From NCBI RefSeq assembly GCF_001696455.1, contig NZ_MAUJ01000005.1, positions 186,001 through 250,000 on the forward strand: a DNA stretch of 64,000 bases, written 5' to 3'. The DNA comes from Pseudoalteromonas luteoviolacea. GTDB lineage: Bacteria; Pseudomonadota; Gammaproteobacteria; Enterobacterales; Alteromonadaceae. Numbering within the stretch: the stretch's first letter is position 1; each line of letters begins with the position of its first letter. Below, piece by piece: positions 55,181 to 64,000 of the stretch. The notes beneath the pieces are model-generated. The model was not told where the DNA came from. It did no database searches and was given only the letters and a program-made list of their open reading frames with translations. A program made the position numbers and the translations under genes.

Positions 55181-56524
55181 TTAACCTTCCTTCTCAATAG
55201 TAGTCAGGCAATCACGCAGGATTAAACCATAATCATACTTGCCCGGACATACGAAGGTACACAATGCTAAATCTTCTTCATCAAGCTCAAGTGCACCCAA
55301 AGAGATAGCACTGTCTAAATCGCCTGCGATAAGATCACGAAGTAATAGCGTTGGTAGGATGTCTAAAGGCATAACACGCTCGTAGTTGCCGATTGGCACC
55401 ATTGCACGCTTAGAACCACCAGTAGACGTTGTCATTTTGAACAAACGGCTAGGAGCTAAGTGTGAAATGAATGTACGTGTTACTGAGAATTTGTTGCTAC
55501 CTGGCGCAATCCAGCCAAATAACTCTTTCTCACGACCTTCAAGAAGCACTGAAACCTGTACGTGATAACGACCAAGGAAAGCGTGAGGGCCGGTTGCTGT
55601 TTTACCAGCTAACACAGAGCCAGAAATGACTCGGTTATCACCGTCTTCAACTTCACCTGATACTAAATCTGTTAGCGACGCACCAATTTGAGTCTTAACT
55701 AAACGAGGATTCTTTACGCGAGGACCTGCTAAAGAAACAACTCGGTCTGTGTAGATCTCGCCGGTTAGGAACAGCTTACCAAACGCGATAACGTCCTGGT
55801 AACCTAAGTGCCAAACCTGCTTGTCTGCACCAACTGCATCTAAGTTGTGGATGTGAGTGCCCACTAAGCCTGCTGGGTGAACGCCAGCGAACTCATGAAC
55901 TTCAACTTGTGACAATGACGAGCTAGGTACTTTACTACCTGACTGCTTACATACGAAAACTTTACCATCAGTTAAACGAGACACAACAGCTAGACCGGCT
56001 TCAAACGCTTCCACGTTATCCGCAATGATCACGGCTGGATCTGCTGCTAATGGGTTAGTATCGATGGCTGTCACGAAAATTGAGCTCGGAGCTGCACCAG
56101 GCACTGCTACACGGCTAAATGGACGTGCACGAAGCGCTGGCCACTGACCAGATTCAATAAGCACTTCTTTCACTTTCTCACGATCTAGGTTGCTTAAATC
56201 AGCAGCCGAGAACTTGTCGAAAGTGATTTGCTCATTGCCTTGTACCTCAATCACTACTGACTGAAGCACACGCTTAGCACCACGGTTGATTTCTTTAACT
56301 ACACCAGAGGCTGGCGCAGTAAACTTGACACCTGGGTTCTTTTTGTCTTCAAAAAGAACTTGGCCTTTTTTGACTTGGTCATCCACGCGAACATGCATGG
56401 TTGGACGCATACCAATAAACTCTTCACCAAGCACAGCTACACGTTTGATGGCAGCGCCATCATGAATAGCTTGCTGTGGTGCGCCCTCTATGGGTAAGTC
56501 CAGACCTTTTTTTATGTTGATCAT
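55181..56524 (-). CDS. nqrA: Na+-NQR subunit A
   Basis: 447 aa, starting [14 protein letters not shown] as in Vibrio. [19 protein letters not shown] and [20 protein letters not shown] come early, and GIHPAG-like [12 protein letters not shown] follows in the middle. It is a cytoplasmic subunit helping quinone access. The ORF could extend to 56536, but the ATG at 56524 is the family start. It is the first gene of nqrABCDEF. Confidence 0.97.
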   Translation of the reverse strand: MINIKKGLDLPIEGAPQQAIHDGAAIKRVAVLGEEFIGMRPTMHVRVDDQVKKGQVLFEDKKNPGVKFTAPASGVVKEINRGAKRVLQSVVIEVQGNEQITFDKFSAADLSNLDREKVKEVLIESGQWPALRARPFSRVAVPGAAPSSIFVTAIDTNPLAADPAVIIADNVEAFEAGLAVVSRLTDGKVFVCKQSGSKVPSSSLSQVEVHEFAGVHPAGLVGTHIHNLDAVGADKQVWHLGYQDVIAFGKLFLTGEIYTDRVVSLAGPRVKNPRLVKTQIGASLTDLVSGEVEDGDNRVISGSVLAGKTATGPHAFLGRYHVQVSVLLEGREKELFGWIAPGSNKFSVTRTFISHLAPSRLFKMTTSTGGSKRAMVPIGNYERVMPLDILPTLLLRDLIAGDLDSAISLGALELDEEDLALCTFVCPGKYDYGLILRDCLTTIEKEG

Positions 56525-56893
56525 ACGCACTTGCATTACATTAACGGAAAGAAATTGAAAAATCTTTACTTACCACGGCAGCCATCTCATCTAGTTTTTG
56601 GTATCAAAGAACTCGCTCATCATGTCTATGACTTGACAAAAGCCAAATCAACCAAAAATAAGCGCCGTGATATATAGTCCTCACATATTTCCGCAATTTT
56701 AACATTAATCGCCCTGACTATGCGAGTACAATTATCAAATTAATACGACTTAACAATGGTTTTAGCTCAGTTCAGCTAATTGCGATTAAATCAATATAGA
56801 CCAAAGTGGTATTGATTGAGAAAGTGAAGTGATTGGATCAGGGAAAGAAAAATTGAAAGGCGAAGCAAGAATGCTTCGCCCAAAGTATAAAAA
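56525..56893. other. 369-base intergenic region between nqrA and fabV
   Basis: It contains the fabV terminator (56859-56880) and must hold the nqr promoter. No convincing -35/-10 pair was found; sequence is AT-rich with no ORF I would support. Confidence 0.5.
56859..56880 (-). terminator. Terminator after fabV
   Basis: GGCGAAGCA/TGCTTCGCC form a 9-bp stem with loop AGAA, followed on the minus strand by TTTCAATTTTTC. It lies 13 bases past the fabV stop. Confidence 0.85.
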
Positions 56894-58084
56894 TTATACT
56901 AAACCATTGATTTCAACAACAGTATTTACATCGGCTTCATAGTCGACGCCATCTACGCCAAAACCAAATAATTTTAAGAATTCGTTATGATAACCTTCGT
57001 AATCAGTGAGCGAATCAATCGTATCAGTATCTACTGTGTCCCAAATTTGCTGAATACGTGCCTGAACACCGTCTTCCAATTCTTTATAGTTTTGGAACAA
57101 GTGACCGCCGTCGTCAAAACGAGGCGTCTCACCAAACAGGTTTTCATTGAACAGGCCGTGGATCTGCTCGATTGTTCCTTCATAAGTGCCATCTTCTTTA
57201 GTCACTTTAAATAGTGCAGAGATGTATAGAGGCATAATTGGAATCGCAGAACTCGCTTGTGTCACAACCGCATTCAAAGAAGAAACATAAGCTTCGCCAT
57301 TTAAAGCAGCAGTTGATGCTTTAATCGCTTCAGCTGCACGGTCTAGGTCTTCTTTCGCTTTACCTATTGTTGCGTAACCGTAAATTGGCCATGTCAATTC
57401 TTTACCAATATAGGTGTATGCCGTTGTTTTGAAGTTGTCAGCTAATACATCCGCTTCTTTTAAAGCGTCTAACCAAAGCTCCCAGTCTTCACCGCCCATC
57501 ACTTTTACAGTGTTGGCGATTTCGTCTTCATTTGCAGCTTCAACGCTTACTTCGTCAATAACACGCTTTGAAGTGTTTAAGTTTTTCGTTGTAATCGGCT
57601 CGCCAATCGGCTTAAGCACAGAGCTGTGTGTTTCACCCGTCTTTGGATCTGTGCGACGTGGAGATGCTAAGCTGTAGATAACTAAGTCAACTTTGCCCAT
57701 CTCTGCTTTGATGGTCTCAACTGCTTTCTCTTTCAGTTCATTTGAGAACGCGTCGCCATTGATGTTCTTAGACCATAATCCAGCTTTGTCAGCAGCATTT
57801 TGGAAAGCCGCAGTATTGTACCAGCCTGCTGAAGCAGTTTTCTTTTCTGTCCCTTCTTTTTCAAAGAAAATACCCAGTGTTTTTGCGCCAGAACCGAATG
57901 CTGCAGTGATGCGTGAGGCTAAACCATAACCAGTAGAAGCACCGATAACCAGTACATTCTTTGGTCCATTTTTTAATTCACCTTGCTGCTTTACATATGC
58001 AATTTGCTCTTCAACATGCGCTGCACAGCCTGCTGGGTGAGCATTGGTACAGATAAAACCACGGATCTTCGGCTTAATTACCAT
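56894..58084 (-). CDS. fabV: Trans-2-enoyl-ACP/CoA reductase FabV (NADH)
   Basis: About 396 aa. NAD-binding loop VLVIGASTGYGLASRI, SLASPRRTDPKTGE, and the active-site Tyr-x8-Lys in IYGYATIGKAKED are present. It is the final step of fatty-acid elongation; FabV enzymes resist triclosan. The ORF extends to 58141, but ATG 58084 (MVIKPKIRGFICTNAHP) is the family start with AGGA 7 bases upstream. Confidence 0.97.
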   Translation of the reverse strand: MVIKPKIRGFICTNAHPAGCAAHVEEQIAYVKQQGELKNGPKNVLVIGASTGYGLASRITAAFGSGAKTLGIFFEKEGTEKKTASAGWYNTAAFQNAADKAGLWSKNINGDAFSNELKEKAVETIKAEMGKVDLVIYSLASPRRTDPKTGETHSSVLKPIGEPITTKNLNTSKRVIDEVSVEAANEDEIANTVKVMGGEDWELWLDALKEADVLADNFKTTAYTYIGKELTWPIYGYATIGKAKEDLDRAAEAIKASTAALNGEAYVSSLNAVVTQASSAIPIMPLYISALFKVTKEDGTYEGTIEQIHGLFNENLFGETPRFDDGGHLFQNYKELEDGVQARIQQIWDTVDTDTIDSLTDYEGYHNEFLKLFGFGVDGVDYEADVNTVVEINGLV

Positions 58085-58224
58085 TTTTTTTCCTACTAAA
58101 TTTTGAATATGTTTCAATTGATTTAGGCACATCTCTACCACATAAAGTCATGAAACTTGTCAAAGAGGGTGCCAAAAAATGCCTATAGTGTAATGTCTGA
58201 TCGTCTAAATACAGGTCTGATCAG

Positions 58225-58539
58225 CTATTTATCAAACTTTGAACCACCTAAGCAGTTCGGAGACGCAGGCACTTGGTGCTCTGACTCGTCAAACTCCTCA
58301 GGGGTATATGCATGAATCGCTAGTGCATGAATATCATTAGCCAACTCTGATTTTAAGACCTCATTAATACGTCTATGTCGTGGCAAAAGCCTTAATCCAG
58401 AAAACTCTTCGCTTACGACAACAACTTTGAAGTGTGAATCGCTGCCACGACTGTGCATATGACTTTCATTAATTACATCGAGGTGTGTACACGCAATGGC
58501 GTCTGCAAGCTTTGCATGGATTTGTTGCTGCATTGACAT
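58225..58539 (-). CDS. bolA: BolA family protein
   Basis: 104 aa. A BolA fold with DVINESHMHSRGSDSHFKVV and the second segment RLLPRHRRINEVLKSEL, LAIHAYTPEE. The conserved His residues fit glutaredoxin-type Fe-S partner binding. In E. coli bolA lies close to yajG and ampG, also close here. Confidence 0.94.
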   Translation of the reverse strand: MSMQQQIHAKLADAIACTHLDVINESHMHSRGSDSHFKVVVVSEEFSGLRLLPRHRRINEVLKSELANDIHALAIHAYTPEEFDESEHQVPASPNCLGGSKFDK

Positions 58540-58603
58540 CTATAAAGTGCCCTTTTCAGATTGGTCCTAGAAATTGCTTTATACTATACGCGGATAGACT
58601 AAA

Positions 58604-59185
58604 TTAACCAACCGTTCTAAAGGTCAGGTTTATCCGCCCTTGAGATACTTTGGCTTGCTTGGGTAAACTGTGTTCAAAGTCATGCTGACTGCGCCCAGAC
58701 ATCATCAAGAAGCTGCCCGTTTCTAACAGTATTGAATATGTCTCGCGTGTCACCTTGTCACGAATTTTAAATAACCTAGAGGCCCCCAAAGATACGGATA
58801 CTATCATTGGTTCATTACCCAGCTCTCGCTCATCATCACTGTGCCAACCCATGGTATCCTGCCCATCACGATACCAATTAAGCAATAACGCGTTAAATGC
58901 TTGACCATACTGCTGCTGCAAACGTGTTCTGATAGAACTCAATACAGGCAACCATTCGCAACTATCTAACTGCTTTCCTGAATAGCCGTAATTGGCATTT
59001 TGATCTGCAATAAAACATTGTAAGCGAGGAATGCGATGCAATTTCCCGTAAACACGTATCTCTGGCTGCTGCCAAGGCAAGTGCCCACACAAGTAGTCAT
59101 ATAACGCTAAGCTTTTATCAAATGAAATACCGTGAGGAAAATACTGAAAGCCTTCGGGCAAACATTCTTTGTTCAGCTTTGACAT
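58604..59185 (-). CDS. AlkB-type 2-oxoglutarate-dependent DNA repair dioxygenase
   Basis: About 193 aa. The double-stranded beta-helix has Fe ligands in MGWHSDDE (His, Asp) and HDFEHSLPK (His), with the 2-oxoglutarate Arg in RINLTFR. LLLNWYRDGQD and SVSLGASRLFKIR are typical of the ALKBH2/3-like branch. It removes alkyl groups from DNA by oxidation. The ORF begins at a GTG 59197, but ATG 59185 has AGGTG at 9 bases. It is divergent from rlmG. Confidence 0.88.
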   Translation of the reverse strand: MSKLNKECLPEGFQYFPHGISFDKSLALYDYLCGHLPWQQPEIRVYGKLHRIPRLQCFIADQNANYGYSGKQLDSCEWLPVLSSIRTRLQQQYGQAFNALLLNWYRDGQDTMGWHSDDERELGNEPMIVSVSLGASRLFKIRDKVTRETYSILLETGSFLMMSGRSQHDFEHSLPKQAKVSQGRINLTFRTVG

Positions 59186-59224
59186 GTTATTATGCACCTA
59201 CAATTTAGTGAAAAATATAGAACT

Positions 59225-60379
59225 ATGACAACCGAAGCGGTACTTGCAAACCACCCGTTCATATTACATCGATTTCCTCTTGAACAAAAAAATCGCAGTC
59301 TACAAGCATGGGATGCCGCAGACGAATACCTCCTTGATCATATCGTATCTGAGCATCCAACTGCACAAAAAATCTTAATACTCAACGATAGCTTTGGTGC
59401 TCTGTGCTGTGCTTCAAGTGTTGTCTTTCGCAAAGAACAGACCCTCCCCACGCTCTTCTTTATCAATGACTCTTTTGTAAGCAAGGCAGCTTGTCAGCAC
59501 AACTTATCTGAAAACCAGTTACCAACTGAACACGTCACCTTTTTAGACAGTTTGGAAACTTTGCCAACAGACATTGACTTGGTTCTTATAAAGATTCCAA
59601 AAAATGCGGGATTTTTGCAATATCAACTCTCTTTGCTCAGTCACTTACCTGCAGATATTCCTGTTATCGCTGCTGGTAAAGCAAAAGAAATACACACCTC
59701 AACACTAAAATCGTTCAATCATTTTTTATCCGAGCCAAAGACCAGCCTTGCGGTGAAAAAATCCCGTTTAATTTTTTCCAAAACAACTGCCAAGCCAGTA
59801 GACAGTAAGTTCCCAGTATCTTGGCCGCTTGAAAGTACAGACTTCACGCTCTTTAACCATGCCAATGTTTTTTCACGAGATTCCCTTGATATTGGCGCTC
59901 GATTTTTCTTGAACTATCTTCCTGCAGGTAAAAAGTCGATGAATATCATTGATCTAGGCTGCGGAAATGGTGTGATTGGGCTGCAAACTTTAAATCGAAT
60001 GCCAAATAGCAAGGTCACTTTTGTCGATGAATCTGCAATGGCAGTAGCTACAGCAAAACAAAATGTGAGCCACAATTTGCCAACACGTGTAGCTGACTGC
60101 CACTTTGTGCACAATGACTGTCTCACTGATTTTGAGCCCAATAGTGCTGATTTAGTGCTTTGCAATCCTCCATTTCATCAGGCACAAGCCATCACCGATC
60201 ACATTGCATGGCAGATGTTTTTACAAGCTAAATACACCTTGCGAAATGGTGGGGAGTTAAGAATTATCGGCAATCGTCATTTAGACTACCAAGACAAGTT
60301 GCAGCGTCTGTTTGGGAACTGTAAGGTACTTGGCAATAATAAAAAATTTACCGTGTTAAGTGTAATTAAAAGGAGCTAA
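59225..60379 (+). CDS. rlmG: 23S rRNA (guanine(1835)-N2)-methyltransferase RlmG
   Basis: About 384 aa of two-domain RsmC/RlmG type. The N-terminal domain has QAWDAADEYLLDHIV and ILILNDSFGALCCA. The catalytic domain has IIDLGCGNGVIGLQTL, VTFVDESAMAVATAKQN and NPPFHQAQA (about residues 310-320). HANVFSRDSLDIGARFFL matches E. coli RlmG very well. The ORF starts at 59192 but that would overlap the AlkB-type gene; ATG 59225 fits. Confidence 0.94.
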   Translation: MTTEAVLANHPFILHRFPLEQKNRSLQAWDAADEYLLDHIVSEHPTAQKILILNDSFGALCCASSVVFRKEQTLPTLFFINDSFVSKAACQHNLSENQLPTEHVTFLDSLETLPTDIDLVLIKIPKNAGFLQYQLSLLSHLPADIPVIAAGKAKEIHTSTLKSFNHFLSEPKTSLAVKKSRLIFSKTTAKPVDSKFPVSWPLESTDFTLFNHANVFSRDSLDIGARFFLNYLPAGKKSMNIIDLGCGNGVIGLQTLNRMPNSKVTFVDESAMAVATAKQNVSHNLPTRVADCHFVHNDCLTDFEPNSADLVLCNPPFHQAQAITDHIAWQMFLQAKYTLRNGGELRIIGNRHLDYQDKLQRLFGNCKVLGNNKKFTVLSVIKRS

Positions 60380-60382
60380 TCT

Positions 60383-60946
60383 ATGGCCAATCTCATTAAA
60401 TCACTGGCTGCCGTAGGCCTCGTATCTCTTTTGTCAGGGTGTGCCAGCTCACCAAAATCAGTGATCCTTAATCCGAGTTACTCTGCTGGACAAGTCACGA
60501 CGATTAATCAACCCGTGTCTATCAAAGTAGAAGACCTCAGAACCTCCAAGTTTACTGTTAAAGTACTCGATAAAGAACCAGCCGTGTATCTACCCGATGC
60601 AAATTTACCCGTCACCATCTCAAAGTTAATCAATGGTGCTTTTAAGGCAAATGGCGCAGACATTGTTAATAGTGCAGATGTAAAAATTACGGTTCAAGTA
60701 AAGCAGTTTTTAGCAATTGTATCAGAAACTTACACGAAACATGAAAGCAATGCGCAAGCTGAGTTTGTGGTTACAGTCACCAAAGACAAAAGTACATTTG
60801 TAAAATCTTTTACTGGTAACAGAAAATTGACTGGCTCATTAAAGCATGATCAGGCAAAAGTAGAAGGCCAATTAAATGTACTTGCCCAACAGCTAGTAAC
60901 GCATATGATAAAAGACCAAGAGCTCATTCAATTCATCTCACAATAA
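60383..60946 (+). CDS. yajG: YajG-family lipoprotein
   Basis: 187 aa. The lipoprotein signal has lipobox LLSGCASS (Cys 20). The mature chain (KSVILNPSYSAGQ, then VEDLRTSKFTVKVLD) matches YajG proteins. It is an outer-membrane lipoprotein of unknown function. It is followed within 16 bases by a cyclophilin and then ampG; E. coli has yajG next to ampG. Confidence 0.85.
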   Translation: MANLIKSLAAVGLVSLLSGCASSPKSVILNPSYSAGQVTTINQPVSIKVEDLRTSKFTVKVLDKEPAVYLPDANLPVTISKLINGAFKANGADIVNSADVKITVQVKQFLAIVSETYTKHESNAQAEFVVTVTKDKSTFVKSFTGNRKLTGSLKHDQAKVEGQLNVLAQQLVTHMIKDQELIQFISQ

Positions 60947-60962
60947 GATATAAGGAACACAG

Positions 60963-61586
60963 ATGATCCGCTGCGCCATACTCATATTTACCATACTCGC
61001 AAGCGCCCTTGCCTTTGCGGGTAATAAAGAAGGCCGTTTTGTACAAAAAGACAATCTATTTCCAAAAGTACAGATCCACACCTCTTTGGGCAAAATTACT
61101 GTGGAACTCGATCGCTCACGCGCCCCAATCACAGTCAACAACTTTCTGACCTACGTTATTAACGACGACTACAAAGGATCTGTTTTTCATCGTGTCGAGC
61201 GCGACGAAGCCAATGAGAAAGATTTTGTTATTCAAGGCGGAGGATATGACAAAGACTATGATGGCATGTTTGAAAGAAAGCCAATTTTTAATGAAAGTGG
61301 TAATGGCATGAAAAACGACATGTACTCTGTTGCCATGGCTTATCAAGACAACAAACCACATTCGGGCACGAGGCAGTTCTTTTTTAATATGGATGATAAT
61401 GACCATTTGAATCCAGGTCGAGGCTGGGGTTTTGCAGTATTTGGTAATGTGACTGATGGGTATGAAACACTCGATAAAATCATGCAAGTTGAAACTGGTT
61501 ACAATAAAAAGCTCGGTTACAGCTTTATCCCCAAAACGGCTGTGATCATACACAGCATCGATATTTTGCCAGCAGAAGAGTTTTAA
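60963..61586 (+). CDS. Periplasmic peptidyl-prolyl cis-trans isomerase (cyclophilin type)
   Basis: 207 aa with a signal peptide (MIRCAILIFTILASALAFA). The cyclophilin fold shows VFHRVERDEANEKDFVIQGG, a typical KNDMYSVAMAYQDNKPHSGT and QFFFNMDDNDHLNPGRGW. The Arg and Gln active-site residues seem intact. It is inserted between yajG and ampG and probably cotranscribed. Confidence 0.9.
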   Translation: MIRCAILIFTILASALAFAGNKEGRFVQKDNLFPKVQIHTSLGKITVELDRSRAPITVNNFLTYVINDDYKGSVFHRVERDEANEKDFVIQGGGYDKDYDGMFERKPIFNESGNGMKNDMYSVAMAYQDNKPHSGTRQFFFNMDDNDHLNPGRGWGFAVFGNVTDGYETLDKIMQVETGYNKKLGYSFIPKTAVIIHSIDILPAEEF

Positions 61587-61594
61587 TCAAGACG

Positions 61595-62974
61595 ATGGCG
61601 ACCACAACAAGCATTTTTAAATACCTAAGTTATTACAAAGACAAACGCCTATTGACTGTATTTGCTTTTGGTATGAGCCAAGGCTTTCCTTGGGTACTGA
61701 TTGGTTCAGTGATGTCTGCGTGGCTAAAAGATGAAGGCCTAAGCAGAAGCCTAATTGGACTATTTGGAATTGTCTTCGGTGCTTACACCATTAACTTTTT
61801 GTGGTCTCCACTTGTTGATAGACTTAAATTACCACTCATTGGCGCGCGACTCGGACAGCGACGCAGTTGGATATTCCTTGGTCAAATTGTCGTTACTTTG
61901 TGTGCTGTAAATTTGGCTTTCGTCGATTTACAAAATAATTTGTTTCATGCTGCTTTGTTATGTTTTCTGATAGCCCTTTTTGCCGCCACGCATGATATTG
62001 CAATCGATGGTTATCGTATCGACATTTTACCTCAAGCAGAAAGCGAAAAATCAACCGCAGCTGCGGCGATGGCCACGTCTGGGTGGTGGACTGGGTATGC
62101 ATTGCTCGGCGCTATTCCATTTTTTGCTGCTGACTTGCCTAATATCGAGTGGCCAGATGTGTATCTGATACTCTCAGGTATTATGAGCTTATTGGTCGTT
62201 GTGACATTACTCGCAAAAGAACCAGAATCACACCGTGATACAGCGCAAGCCGAAATTCAAAAAGCCTATGAAGATAAGCTAGCAACGCATGGCCACTCAA
62301 GGGCGAATAAAATTTTGGCTTGGCTCGGTGTCACCATCGTTGCACCGTTTGTGAGTTTTTTCAAAAATAACGGCGTCAGCACCGCGTTAGCATTACTCAC
62401 TTTCATATTCTTATTTAAAATCGGTGAAGCGTTTTTAGCGCGAATGTCTATTGTTTTTTATAAAGAGATTGGCTTTAGCAATACGCAAATAGCCCAGTAC
62501 TCAAAGCTCGGGACCGGTTTAATTACCATCATCTTCGCATTTTTAGGCAGTATCTTTAATCACAAATACGGCATTGTGAAAGGCTTATTCATCAGTGGCG
62601 TTGCTATGGCTGCATCCAACTTAATGTTTTCTTGGATTGCAATTGCAGGTCCAAAAGAGCACCTTTATGCATTGGCAATCGTTATCGATGGGTTTACTCA
62701 AGCTTGGTCACTTGTTGCTCTGGTTGCATTTATTTCAATGCTATGTGATAGGACATTTAGTGCAACCCACTATGCCTTGCTCGCGTCTCTTGGTAGTTTG
62801 AGTCGAACTTTGTTATCGAGTTACAGTGGTGTAGTCATTGATGACTGGCTGGATGGTGACTGGGCTGTTTTCTTTGTGATTACCGCACTAATGGTACTGC
62901 CTTCGCTGTTGTTCCTCTATTTCATAAGACACAAGCTTTATCAAATTGAGGCAAGCTATCATAAACAAAGTTAA
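61595..62974 (+). CDS. ampG: AmpG muropeptide permease
   Basis: 459 aa MFS transporter of AmpG family. FAFGMSQGFPWVLIGSVMSA, FLWSPLVDRLKLPLIGARLG-type segment with RRSWIF, and AATHDIAIDGYRIDIL are AmpG signatures. It has about 12-14 helices. It imports GlcNAc-anhydroMurNAc peptides from the periplasm. It follows the cyclophilin after 8 bases. Confidence 0.92.
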   Translation: MATTTSIFKYLSYYKDKRLLTVFAFGMSQGFPWVLIGSVMSAWLKDEGLSRSLIGLFGIVFGAYTINFLWSPLVDRLKLPLIGARLGQRRSWIFLGQIVVTLCAVNLAFVDLQNNLFHAALLCFLIALFAATHDIAIDGYRIDILPQAESEKSTAAAAMATSGWWTGYALLGAIPFFAADLPNIEWPDVYLILSGIMSLLVVVTLLAKEPESHRDTAQAEIQKAYEDKLATHGHSRANKILAWLGVTIVAPFVSFFKNNGVSTALALLTFIFLFKIGEAFLARMSIVFYKEIGFSNTQIAQYSKLGTGLITIIFAFLGSIFNHKYGIVKGLFISGVAMAASNLMFSWIAIAGPKEHLYALAIVIDGFTQAWSLVALVAFISMLCDRTFSATHYALLASLGSLSRTLLSSYSGVVIDDWLDGDWAVFFVITALMVLPSLLFLYFIRHKLYQIEASYHKQS

Positions 62975-62994
62975 GGTGCATCTCCTTGCACCTT
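62973..62994 (+). terminator. Terminator after ampG
   Basis: AAGGTGCA/TGCACCTT form an 8-bp stem with a six-base loop that starts at the ampG stop, followed by GCTTTTC. Confidence 0.6.
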
Positions 62995-63019
62995 GCTTTT
63001 CAATCCACTTAAGTTGGAT

Positions 63020-63265
63020 TTATAGCTCTTCTTTATTAATTAGTGAAAGGCCTTCGTACGGGTCTACTTCCAATGCCTCACAATAACGCAAGAACTCGAT
63101 GACATCTAAACGACGTTCTTGGTTCTCTATTTTACCGATAAATGAATGCGGCGTCCCTAAAACTTGAGCAAGGCTACGCATTGTGTGGCCTTTCTCATGA
63201 CGCTTTGATTTCAACCATTTTGTTAACTTTCCGTTTTCTTCTGAAGAAACCGTTTTACCCATCAT
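63020..63265 (-). CDS. Small XRE-type HTH regulator
   Basis: 81 aa. A single Cro/CI-type HTH covers most of the protein: HTMRSLAQVLGTPHSFIGKI followed by ENQERRLDVIEFLRYCEALE. It has no ligand domain. AGGAG lies 10 bases before the ATG. It stands alone, converging on ampG; its target is unknown. Confidence 0.75.
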   Translation of the reverse strand: MMGKTVSSEENGKLTKWLKSKRHEKGHTMRSLAQVLGTPHSFIGKIENQERRLDVIEFLRYCEALEVDPYEGLSLINKEEL

Positions 63266-63621
63266 AAATAAACATCTCCTACTTGATGATTTATCTTAAA
63301 CAGCTTCGTGAAATTTGCCCGTCTCACTCAGCTGCACATCGTATATTAGAAAAAATACTCGCTACAGACCCTACAGATCTTGCGTATTTCCTGTTTTGCC
63401 AACAGGCCTTGTTCCTGTGTACCCAATTAGGTATAGACCATCTTAGCGCTAAAACCTAATAAAATTTTGAAAAATTATATTCATTTTTTTCATGTAGGGT
63501 ACAGAGTACACTTTAACAAAAATTTTATATCTTGTACCAGTATTTGAAATAATTTATTTTTCTTTAAAAATTAGTTGTTTAGAGCTAACCTTAAATTTAA
63601 TTAAAAAATTAGGGTGAAAAA
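63266..63621. other. 356-base AT-rich intergenic region
   Basis: It separates two divergent small genes and should hold both promoters. It is very AT-rich from 63460 on. I see no further ORF or strong hairpin. Confidence 0.5.
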
Positions 63622-63798
63622 ATGATTCGGATCTTATTTTTATTACCACTGATTCTTTGTTTTGGCTGGTATTACTTTTTGAAGGTAAATGGTGTCCCGC
63701 TAAAGCAAGGTAAGCGAGGGTTTATTTATATTCTGGCATTTTCCGCATTTGTGTTGGGCTTTTTCGTATTGATGATACATGTCACCAACCCTGCATAA
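63622..63798 (+). CDS. Small two-span membrane protein (58 aa), unknown
   Basis: Found by reading the plus strand. It starts MIRILFLLPLILCFGWYYFL, a first TM span, has a short basic loop (KVNGVPLKQGKRG), and then a second span with FIYILAFSAFVLGFFVLMIH, ending VTNPA. AGGGTGA lies 5 bases before the ATG. A strong terminator follows. It is clearly a gene by signals, with no known family. Confidence 0.75.
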   Translation: MIRILFLLPLILCFGWYYFLKVNGVPLKQGKRGFIYILAFSAFVLGFFVLMIHVTNPA

Positions 63799-63828
63799 AA
63801 AAGCCATGCAATCGCATGGCTTTTTTTT
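63797..63828. terminator. Terminator between the small membrane gene and erpA
   Basis: AAAAAGCCATGC/GCATGGCTTTTT with an AATC loop, 12-bp stem, with runs on both sides; it works in both directions for the converging genes. Confidence 0.9.
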
Positions 63829-63847
63829 ACTTTATAGTGAGGTCTTT

Positions 63848-64000
63848 CTACACGCTGAAACTCGCGCCACAACCACATGTCGTTGTCGCGTTAGGGTTGT
63901 TAACGAAGAAGCGTGCTCCCTCTAGTCCTTCCGTGTAGTCAACAATACCGTCAACTAAATATTGAATACTCATAGGGTCAACGACCATGACCACACCATT
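63848..64000 (-). CDS. erpA: Iron-sulfur insertion protein ErpA, C-terminal part
   Basis: The last 50 codons, running off the window. [35 protein letters not shown] and the Cys-containing [10 protein letters not shown] match ErpA. A-type carrier that delivers Fe-S clusters (known for IspG/IspH in E. coli). Confidence 0.93.
   Translation of the reverse strand, partial: NGVVMVVDPMSIQYLVDGIVDYTEGLEGARFFVNNPNATTTCGCGASFSV

Overview
The window looks like a stretch of chromosome from a marine gammaproteobacterium, most likely Pseudoalteromonas or a close relative. This rests on protein character, moderate-to-low GC, a complete Na+-NQR cluster, an oxaloacetate decarboxylase Na+ pump, and gene orders shared with E. 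coli and Vibrio (alaS-lysC-csrA; fldB/xerD-dsbC-recJ-prfB-lysS; trmN6/srmB; yaaA near tal; yajG near ampG). I see no insertion sequence, prophage, CRISPR array or replication origin. The species assignment is inference.

Layout. 1-3420: tRNA-Thr (cut by the window edge) and tRNA-Phe, then a BarA-like hybrid histidine kinase. 3479-6988: a small membrane protein and oadGAB. 7506-14295: a YcxB-like protein, then csrA, lysC, alaS, recX, a membrane protein and ribA. 14416-17670: a three-gene operon of outer-membrane barrel, small periplasmic binding protein and inner-membrane diguanylate cyclase, the best candidate here for an undescribed system. 17667-20115: DUF3087, then tonB, an ECF sigma factor and a membrane partner. 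20192-23923: an NhaC-type antiporter, and a MurR/RpiR regulator facing a NamZ (DUF1343) muramidase. 24047-24891: tRNA-Ser(GCT) and tRNA-Arg(ACG) followed by three decayed ~198-bp tRNA-terminator repeats. 25012-31895: a small Cys-containing ORF, lysS, prfB (with its programmed frameshift), recJ, dsbC (carrying a disruptive frameshift) and xerD. 31973-40520: fldB, an HEAGH protein, trmN6, srmB, poorly known genes, yaaA, tal and DUF3545. 40606-49215: a cobalamin uptake and assembly operon with a B12 riboswitch, ending in ung. 49269-56524: nqrM, apbE and nqrABCDEF. 56894-62974: fabV, bolA, alkB, rlmG, yajG, a periplasmic cyclophilin and ampG. 62975-64000: an XRE regulator, a small membrane protein and the 3' end of erpA.

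How the genes fit together. Sodium energetics is one theme: OadGAB and Na+-NQR export Na+, and the NhaC-type carrier exchanges it. ApbE and NqrM are the flavin-attachment and maturation factors for NQR. Cobalamin is a second theme: BtuFCD import, then CobO, CobQ, CobU, CobS, CobT and CobC for adenosylation and lower-ligand assembly, under a riboswitch. Murein recycling is a third: NamZ with a MurR-type regulator, and AmpG. Envelope signalling is represented by the hybrid kinase, the barrel/SBP/GGDEF operon and the tonB-ECF operon.

Three ORFs of 58-59 codons were found by reading the sequence directly, and several start codons were moved to agree with ribosome-binding sites, overlaps or family length. 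Residue numbers are counted by hand and approximate.
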